A DNA stretch of 41,743 nucleotides. Origin: a virus. The notes below the pieces were generated by a model. That model was not told the DNA's origin and did no database searches. It was given only the letters and a program-made list of their open reading frames with translations. The translations under genes were made by a program, and so were the position numbers. The DNA is taken from the IMG/VR virus record IMGVR_UViG_3300033552_000022, positions 1 through 41,743 of that record. One strand, written 5' to 3'. Below are positions 35,949-41,743 of the stretch, piece after piece; the stretch's first letter is position 1, and each line of letters opens with the position of its first letter.

Positions 35949-37330
35949 TATTTAACCTCCACCCATTGCAGACCGTTGCTCTTATAGCGCTTGCCCGTTT
36001 CATCGTCTTGCAGGGTGCGCCCCTTGTTGCTTGTATTGGCCTTTGGCATAGCGTCCATTACCTGAGCCTTCGGCTTATCGTTCTGCCCCAAATCCTGAAC
36101 CACCATGTTCGGACGAAGGCCGTAAGTCTCCGCTTGCTTCTGATAACTCTGGTCGATGGCTTTCTGGCCAGACTGGGCCGCGCCGTAAATTTGAGCAGTG
36201 ATGTTCTTGAAGTCGGCAACTTGGTTCGGCGTCAGCACTTTGCCTTTCAGCAGCGTGTTGTGATAGTTCGTAGCACGATCAAACACGCCCGACGCCGCGA
36301 GAGCCATTCCCAATTCCGACTCTCGAACCACTGAGCCAGGATCGAGCAGCTTCATAAACTTAGTTGCGCCGGCAAGTGTTGCCGCTGGTGACATCGTAGC
36401 TTTGTCGAGGGTTGCGTTAATGGTTCGGTATGCGTCACTCACGTCCTTGAAGCCTTTCGACTGCGTGCGGTAGTCGTCGCCCATCTTCATTTCGGTGTTC
36501 ATGTTGCGCTGGATCGTCGCCGCATCGCGCGTTGCGGTTGCAATCTCGCGTGTCGCTGCTGCTTGGGCGTATGAAGCTCCTACCGTTGCGGCGTTGTTTG
36601 GCGATTGCGTATTGGCCATACGAGAAACAGGCGCGCCGCTGTAAGCGTCAAGGCCGACGGTGGAACCCCCTACATCTTGGAAGTTCAGCTTTTCTGCGAC
36701 CTCTGCATTAACAGCATCGCCACTGGTTCCGTCTTCAAAGTAAGGCTTAAACATCACCTTGCCACCGTTCTTAACCTTCTCCCAGGTTTTTACCTTCGGT
36801 TGTAGCTCTTGTGCTGACTTATACGCTGCGGCGCTCTCGCCAACATAGCCTTTTGATCGAAGGAAATCGGCGTGACTAAGTGCCAAGTCGTAGCGGCTTG
36901 GCTGGCGTGCTGGCTGCGCCTGGACTTGCTCAAGCTCCGCTGCGTTGCCAACCGTCGGCCCGTTCATATTAGATATTGCCGCAGCAGCCGGGGCGAGTTG
37001 CTTACCCTGATTGGTGTAAAAGTCCTGTGAGGCCCGCTGCACATCAGTCGCACGCAAGCGCAATGCCTCCTGATTGGCGAAGTCGCTCCGTGCGTCGCGC
37101 AGCTTCATGCCGTTCAGCTCGTTCATCTGCTTGGCCTCTTCCTCCATCAGCTTGCGGCGCTTTGCATCCTGCACCGAGCCTTGATAGCCTTGCAGCCCTT
37201 GCAGCGCGATCTGTCCGAAGTTAGCAGGCGTGCGCGATGGCCCGCTTGCTGCCATCATGCCAAGGCCCATCGAAAGCAGCCCTTGGCCTTGGTCTTCGTC
37301 CATATTGGTAAAGCGGTCGAGTAAGCCCAT
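35948..37330 (-). CDS. DNA ejection protein
   Basis: 460 aa. The opening, GLLSMGLGMMAASGPSRTPA then LQGLQGYQGSVQDAKRRKLM, is a common start of podoviral ejection proteins. The rest is helical and Ala/Gln-rich, with a C-terminal ALAASGVFDRATNYHNTLLK. It starts 1 base after the 702-aa gene. Injected with DNA to help form the trans-envelope channel. Confidence 0.7.
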   Translation of the reverse strand: MGLLDRFTNMDEDQGQGLLSMGLGMMAASGPSRTPANFGQIALQGLQGYQGSVQDAKRRKLMEEEAKQMNELNGMKLRDARSDFANQEALRLRATDVQRASQDFYTNQGKQLAPAAAAISNMNGPTVGNAAELEQVQAQPARQPSRYDLALSHADFLRSKGYVGESAAAYKSAQELQPKVKTWEKVKNGGKVMFKPYFEDGTSGDAVNAEVAEKLNFQDVGGSTVGLDAYSGAPVSRMANTQSPNNAATVGASYAQAAATREIATATRDAATIQRNMNTEMKMGDDYRTQSKGFKDVSDAYRTINATLDKATMSPAATLAGATKFMKLLDPGSVVRESELGMALAASGVFDRATNYHNTLLKGKVLTPNQVADFKNITAQIYGAAQSGQKAIDQSYQKQAETYGLRPNMVVQDLGQNDKPKAQVMDAMPKANTSNKGRTLQDDETGKRYKSNGLQWVEVK

Positions 37331-37331
37331 A

Positions 37332-39440
37332 TCAATTACCCCAAGAAGTTTTCCAGCCGTCCAAATCGGACAAGTTCATGCTCGTGCCGCCAATCCCAGC
37401 GGTGCCAGTTGCGCCGGTATATGAATTTGAAGCACCTCCGACTTTGTTGTACATGTTTAGCAGCCCCATACCCGCCGCCGCGCCACCGAACACGTTACCC
37501 GCTGTGCTGGTTGTTAGCTGCTGCTGCGGGGCAGGGTTCCTGCTCAGGTACGGCTGTAGCAGGCTGTTCTGCGCGCCCGCACGGGTCAAGGCGTAGTTGT
37601 CTTGGTTCTGCGCGCCTTGCAATGCCGTGCCAAGTAGGCCGCTTGATGCCGCCAAACCTGCCTGCTGATTGTTGCTGTTCAGGGCGTTCGTGTTCAGCAG
37701 CGACGACTGGTTAGCCAAGCCTGCCTGTTGCGTCATGTTGGCGTTGAACTGCCCGTTACCGCTGAGTAGGCTAGTGTTAAACAGGTTGTTCTGCTGATCC
37801 ATGCCAGCGTTAAACTGGTTAGCACCTTGGCTCTGGTTGGCGTTAAACAGGTTTGTGGCCTGATTTTGGCCAGCGTTGAATTGGCTGTTGGACTGGTTCT
37901 GATTGGCATTGAACAAGCTCGCGGCCTGATTCTGACCAGCGTTAAACTGGCTGCTCGCTTGGTTCTGGCCAGCGTTGAACTGACTCGCGCCGGTCAGTGC
38001 GTTGGCGTTGAACTGGCTATTGTTCTGCGTCAGTTGGGCATTTGCAGCGCTTGCCCCTTGCTGCTGGGTCGCGTTGAACTGCGATGCGTTATTGCCCGCG
38101 TTTTGGTTCGCCAGATTGGCCTGTTGCAGATTGCTTGCATTGCCAGCGTTGACGCCGAGTTGCCCCGTGTAGTTGGTCTGGTTCGCGTTCTGCGTCAGTC
38201 CTGCATTGGTCGTGCTTGCGGCCAGATTCGCGCCTTGGTTGGAAAGCGCTGCCTGCTGATCGAAACCGGCGTTAGCCATTTCACCCGACAGCAAGCCGCC
38301 GTAGTTGGTGGCCGCTGCCTGCGTGCTCGCTGCTGCGTTCTGCAAGCCTGCCTGTTGCTGCTGGCCTGCATTCTGCTGCGCCACGCCGTACTGCTGCGCG
38401 CCGAGGCCCTGAGTGGCAGACAATGCCCGGTTGGAGTCAGACTCGTAAGCTTGCGACTGTGCGCCTACCGATGCGTTCGTAGCGTTCTGGCCGAACATGG
38501 AAGCAGCACGGGCCTGCTCGCGCTGAGTATCGCCAATGGCGCGACCCTCTGCGATGCCTTGACGCGAGCCGCCGTATTGCCCCGAAATGATCGAATTGCT
38601 GCGAATGCCGCCTAGAACGTTTTCGTTCAGGTTGCGGGTCGAGTCGTCCAGCATCTGTTGAAAGCCGAGGCGGTTCTGTGCAATTGCACCGTCCGTCGAT
38701 TGCTTTAAGAACTGATTCTCGCCCGGCTTCGCATTAATGAAGCGATCGTATGAGCCGGAAAGGTCCATGCCGTTCTGTGCCGGCGCGTTGACCGATGCCC
38801 CGTTTGCCATCGTCGCGGCCATGCCCATAGGCTGGTTGACGGTCGCGCCCGATACCTGGCCAGGTGCGCCGACTTGCGCCGCTTTCATCGCATCAGGTGC
38901 GCTGTACGTTTCGCCCTTGTTCCACAGCACGTCAGCGCCGTAGGTGTTGATTCCTGGCGTCGTCGCAGCCTGCGCTGCCTGCATGTGGGACACACCGCCG
39001 TGCGATGCCTGACCGTTCGAAGCTTGGCCGTGCGAAGTCTGTCCGAGACTTGCGGCCATCTGCGCTGCTGGACCGTTCTGGAACGATGGCGCTTGCGCTG
39101 CGGTCGCTTGCGGCGCTGCGATGTTGCTATTCATCAGGCCGTTCGCGCTGTCACGCATAGCGGCCATGTCAAGCAAACCGTTCGCGCCAAGGTAGGCATC
39201 TTGGCCTTGACCATACGACAGCAAGCCTGCGCTTTGCGGCTGCTCAGCCACCTTATCAAATTGATTGAGCAAGCCGCCCTGACCATTTGCGCCAAACAGC
39301 CGATCAGCGATGCGCGGGTCTGCCATAGTGCCAATGGACGCGGCCTGATTGGCTTGCTCTGCTGCTTTCTTGTTTTGGCGCGACGAATACGCCCCACCTA
39401 CCGCGCCAATTGCGGCTGCACCTACTGCGACCCAAGCCAT
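37332..39440 (-). CDS. Large Asn/Gln-rich ejection protein with 11-residue repeats
   Basis: 702 aa. The N-terminus is a membrane-like AVGAAAIGAVGGAYSSRQNK, as in phage internal proteins. Between about residues 450 and 570 an 11-residue unit repeats, e.g. QFNAGQNQASS, QFNAGQNQAAS, LFNANQNQSNS and QFNAGQNQATN. The whole protein is low in charge and very rich in N, Q, A and S. Smaller QTSHGQASNGQASHG repeats lie near residue 135. Likely an internal or ejection protein; the repeat may form a long amphipathic helix. Confidence 0.7.
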   Translation of the reverse strand: MAWVAVGAAAIGAVGGAYSSRQNKKAAEQANQAASIGTMADPRIADRLFGANGQGGLLNQFDKVAEQPQSAGLLSYGQGQDAYLGANGLLDMAAMRDSANGLMNSNIAAPQATAAQAPSFQNGPAAQMAASLGQTSHGQASNGQASHGGVSHMQAAQAATTPGINTYGADVLWNKGETYSAPDAMKAAQVGAPGQVSGATVNQPMGMAATMANGASVNAPAQNGMDLSGSYDRFINAKPGENQFLKQSTDGAIAQNRLGFQQMLDDSTRNLNENVLGGIRSNSIISGQYGGSRQGIAEGRAIGDTQREQARAASMFGQNATNASVGAQSQAYESDSNRALSATQGLGAQQYGVAQQNAGQQQQAGLQNAAASTQAAATNYGGLLSGEMANAGFDQQAALSNQGANLAASTTNAGLTQNANQTNYTGQLGVNAGNASNLQQANLANQNAGNNASQFNATQQQGASAANAQLTQNNSQFNANALTGASQFNAGQNQASSQFNAGQNQAASLFNANQNQSNSQFNAGQNQATNLFNANQSQGANQFNAGMDQQNNLFNTSLLSGNGQFNANMTQQAGLANQSSLLNTNALNSNNQQAGLAASSGLLGTALQGAQNQDNYALTRAGAQNSLLQPYLSRNPAPQQQLTTSTAGNVFGGAAAGMGLLNMYNKVGGASNSYTGATGTAGIGGTSMNLSDLDGWKTSWGN
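37740..38095. repeat. 33-bp degenerate tandem repeats
   Basis: About ten degenerate 33-bp units encode the 11-residue (Q/L)FNA... repeats of the 702-aa protein. The third-position drift between units shows the array is old or selected at protein level. Confidence 0.7.
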
Positions 39441-39441
39441 A

Positions 39442-39927
39442 TTAATTTCCCTTCAAAAGCTGCTGCGTTTCGCGGAATGCGAGGTATTCCTGTTCGGTGT
39501 GCACGATGAATTCGCGCTCGATTTGCTCGATGTCGGTTTGGTGCGTGCCGTGTACGGTCAGCCAGCGGCAGTCGGTATGCGCATAGGCCACGCGCTTAGT
39601 CCCAGGAGGGGAAACAACGACATGGCCGGAGGTAACTCGCTGCATGCCGTCTTCGGTCGATACCGACATTTCCCCGGAAAGCAGGACGTTCAAATTCGTG
39701 TGTTTGTGGATATGGCCGGTCAGTACCGAGCCAGCAGGAATGAACAGTTCACGCCCGTAGACGCCGTGCGAAAAGTGGTCCGTGACCGGCATTTCGACCG
39801 GAGGCAATTCCCGCATTTGCCGCTCTAGCGCGAAGACCTGTTCACGCGATGGCGAATTTTCGGCAACAAAAAACCCGCTCGCGGCGGGTTCGGTTGTGGT
39901 CAGGTCGGTGGTCATAGCTTTGCCCAT
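39442..39927 (-). CDS. Cupin-like virion-operon protein
   Basis: 161 aa (or 157 from ATG 39915, which overlaps the previous stop as ATGA). GSVLTGHIHKHTNLNVLLSG, then EDGMQRVTSGHVVVSPPGTK, is a small cupin fold with HxHK metal-site-like residues. Proteins of this type are frequent in podoviral late operons, role unsettled. A terminator-like hairpin lies within codons ~12-20, where it encodes AASGFFV. Confidence 0.7.
   Translation of the reverse strand: MGKAMTTDLTTTEPAASGFFVAENSPSREQVFALERQMRELPPVEMPVTDHFSHGVYGRELFIPAGSVLTGHIHKHTNLNVLLSGEMSVSTEDGMQRVTSGHVVVSPPGTKRVAYAHTDCRWLTVHGTHQTDIEQIEREFIVHTEQEYLAFRETQQLLKGN
39868..39890 (-). terminator. Terminator-like hairpin inside the cupin gene
   Basis: On the minus strand AACCCGC/GCGGGTT (7 bp) with a 5-base loop is followed by six T. 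Lying inside the coding region, it could attenuate the message. Confidence 0.6.
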
Positions 39928-40178
39928 GCGGTTCCGTTGAACCAGTAAATGCCCGCGCCTGCGCCGGGGTTCCAGCTCACACCGTCTGCGTACCGGATAT
40001 CGCCGTCACGCGGCTTGGCCGGGGCTACGGTGCTCTTGTCGAGGTGGCCAGCAGCCAGCGCTGCAATCGCCCCTGCGATCTTCTGCACCTCGTCGCGTAG
40101 GTAGCGCTGTAGCTGCGCCGGATCGGCTGGCGGGTCGGTCGGGACGTATTGGACGCTGCTTGCATTAGTGACGCGCAT
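39912..40178 (-). CDS. Small virion-operon protein
   Basis: 88 aa from ATG 40178, which overlaps the nozzle stop (TAATG). It has RVTNASSVQYVPTDPPADPA, a helix (YLRDEVQKIAGAIAALAAGH) and a beta end (DGIYWFNG-like AGAGIYWFNGTAWAKL). The latter is common in short proteins associated with tails. Function unknown. Confidence 0.7.
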   Translation of the reverse strand: MRVTNASSVQYVPTDPPADPAQLQRYLRDEVQKIAGAIAALAAGHLDKSTVAPAKPRDGDIRYADGVSWNPGAGAGIYWFNGTAWAKL

Positions 40179-41725
40179 TAGTAAGCCCCTCCGTCTTCGT
40201 AGAAAAGTGTGTGCGAGTCGAGCCTCCACTGAAAAGCTGTTCCGGTGCCGATCCAGACGGCGATGTATCGACCCGAAACGAAGCAATCACACTGGATCGT
40301 GGTGCCAATCGTGTAGGTCATCGTCGTGTATGTCGGGTCGTCATACGGATCGTCTGCATAGCCAATCTTGACCGTGACGGTGCTGCCCACGTTGCCGGTG
40401 ATGTTCGGGCGAATGCCGGTAACCAGCGTCATGCGGTCACGCCCAGCAAGCGCCAAGCCGCGCCGCTCGATGAAGCAACTAGGCAGGGTGCCGTCGAAAC
40501 TGGCCGAAGCGTCGAGCAGGAACAGGCGCGTATCGGCACTAGCCATCATCACGCGGGCGGTATCAGGCGTGAAGTCAGGCCCATTCCATGCGGTCAAATC
40601 GCTGTCCCAGCTATCGCTATCCTGATTCCAGTTGCCGCCCAGGGAGTTATCAACCGGGCCGTATGCAGCGTGATTCAGATTCGGCAGGGTGCGAAAGCTC
40701 ACCGTCTTATCAACGTAGTTGTACACGAGCGCCTTGTTGCAGCTTGTCGCGCCGATGCTCGGATAGGCAACGAAAATCTCGTTAAGGAACGGGTTTTTGA
40801 AGCAGTACGTCATCCCACGGGTGGCTACGTCGAGGTCTTGGAAGAAGAACCGGCGCGCTTTCTTGTCGAGCACTGACGCTGCCGTGTAACCGTCATGGAT
40901 CACGATATCTGAGCCGGTCACGACGAAATGGAAGCTGTCGAGGTCCACGGCGCAGTTCATGTTGAGGATGCCCGACATGCCGAACACCTTGCGGTTGTTG
41001 AACACGAAGACGCCGCCCGAGTAGTCAAGCGCGTAGGTGCCTGACTCCTTGTAGACCATCAGGCTGTTTTTCAGGCCCAGCGCGTCAATGATCGGGTCTT
41101 GGCCTTCCGGTAGATCGAACTCGCCCGCGTCGTTGTTTTGGTCCGCGATATCCCACGTTGTCGGTAGTGCGCCAGGAACAGCAGGCGACGACCACTTGAC
41201 CATGAACGGGTAATTAACGCCCGCCTTGGTCACGTTCAGCGCGATCATGAAGTTCTTGTACTGGCGCAGCACCTTGGCCGACGTGTTCACCGGCCATGCG
41301 GTCAGGTCTACAAACTTGGTCGCAAGGTTCTGATTCCAGAACATCGGCGCTTTACCGTCGCCAGCGTTCAACACGGGGATGCCGCCGAACACGAAGCCCG
41401 ACCATGTGTTCACCGTGCCTGCGCGTGCGGTCAGGTGAGACAGGTCCGTATGCACCGTTGAGCCGGTGGCGTTCGACACTGCAAACTGCTTCGTAGCGGT
41501 CGCATACAGCCAGTAGCGCGCACCAGCGACATTGACCGGCATTAGGTACTGCGGCGCGAACGTGGGCGTGTTGTACACCTCGCCATGCCCGAGGAATTGA
41601 TATGCATAGCCGTCCAAAAACCGCACATTGCTAGCGTCAGTCCATGCGCCAATCGGCATCTCGGACGATGACAGGTCTTTGATGACACCGATAGAGCCAC
41701 AGTTCGGCACTTCAACCTTAGCCAT
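40178..41725 (-). CDS. Tail nozzle / DNA stabilisation protein (gp10-like)
   Basis: 515 aa. VPNCGSIGVIKDLSSSEMPI and AWTDASNVRFLDGYAYQFLG at the start, and repeating blade-like strands such as YKESGTYALDYSGGVFVFN and HFVVTGSDIVIHDGYTAASV, match gp10-like propeller nozzles (P22 gp10 is 472 aa). It plugs the portal-adaptor channel and carries the fibres. On the circular map it directly follows the 86-aa gene. Confidence 0.8.
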   Translation of the reverse strand: MAKVEVPNCGSIGVIKDLSSSEMPIGAWTDASNVRFLDGYAYQFLGHGEVYNTPTFAPQYLMPVNVAGARYWLYATATKQFAVSNATGSTVHTDLSHLTARAGTVNTWSGFVFGGIPVLNAGDGKAPMFWNQNLATKFVDLTAWPVNTSAKVLRQYKNFMIALNVTKAGVNYPFMVKWSSPAVPGALPTTWDIADQNNDAGEFDLPEGQDPIIDALGLKNSLMVYKESGTYALDYSGGVFVFNNRKVFGMSGILNMNCAVDLDSFHFVVTGSDIVIHDGYTAASVLDKKARRFFFQDLDVATRGMTYCFKNPFLNEIFVAYPSIGATSCNKALVYNYVDKTVSFRTLPNLNHAAYGPVDNSLGGNWNQDSDSWDSDLTAWNGPDFTPDTARVMMASADTRLFLLDASASFDGTLPSCFIERRGLALAGRDRMTLVTGIRPNITGNVGSTVTVKIGYADDPYDDPTYTTMTYTIGTTIQCDCFVSGRYIAVWIGTGTAFQWRLDSHTLFYEDGGAY

Positions 41726-41743
41726 GCTTATGCCTTCGGCTTT
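41617..41743. repeat. Terminal direct repeat, right copy
   Basis: Exact copy of 1-127. Joining the two copies makes the late operon continuous: the 86-aa gene ending at 112 is followed directly by the nozzle gene starting at 109, which equals 41725. Confidence 0.95.

Noticed and set aside
37827-38615. 262-codon plus-strand ORF across the repeat protein
   Set aside because: Antisense of the repeat array; its repeats only mirror those of the real gene.

Overview
The window is a complete temperate bacteriophage genome, opened at an arbitrary point. Bases 1-127 are repeated exactly at 41617-41743, so the unique circle is 41,616 bp. The virion genes are those of a short-tailed phage: P22-type portal, SU10-type capsid and adaptor families, gp10-like nozzle and three large ejection proteins, with no tape measure, tail tube or sheath gene. 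The moderate-to-high GC, the AAGGA-type ribosome sites and the style of the early genes suggest a betaproteobacterial (Burkholderiales-like) host. That host call is inference.

Layout on the circle. (1) Late operon, minus strand, 11449 down to 1 and on from 41725 to 34551: tRNA-Ser pair, TerS, TerL, portal, scaffold, capsid, sialidase-like spike, adaptor, tail fibre, nozzle, cupin-like protein, three ejection proteins. It is punctuated by intrinsic terminators, which implies antitermination or stoichiometric tuning. (2) Leftward early operon, minus, 18563 down to 11578: Cro-like HTH, small genes, replication protein with candidate origin repeats, DnaB helicase, cytosine methyltransferase overlapped by a second full-length frame, NinG, a Q-like candidate and an RLIG1-type RNA ligase. 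(3) Immunity region 18570-19989: HTH repressor, Arc/Mnt-like RHH protein and a small secreted protein, flanked by two operator pairs with the same 22-bp spacing. (4) Rightward operon, plus, 20036-30557: HNH-type proteins, Bet/Exo recombination pair, SSB-like protein, mosaic accessory genes (Ea22-like, two Lar-like), excisionase and integrase. (5) Attachment region 30547-31301: arm-type repeats, tRNA-Val, a PD-(D/E)XK nuclease and a degenerate tRNA. (6) Lysis cassette, minus, 31319-32707. (7) A second, P22 immI-like immunity region at 32779-34609: Arc-like repressor plus Rha/Ant antirepressor, divergent from a Mnt-like repressor across a 19-bp inverted operator pair.

Working together: the repressor holds both early promoters. 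On induction the rightward operon supplies recombination and excision, and the leftward operon supplies replication and then a late activator that opens the virion operon. The immI module adds an antirepressor switch. No stretch over 300 bases lacks a gene. There is no CRISPR array, insertion sequence or reverse transcriptase.
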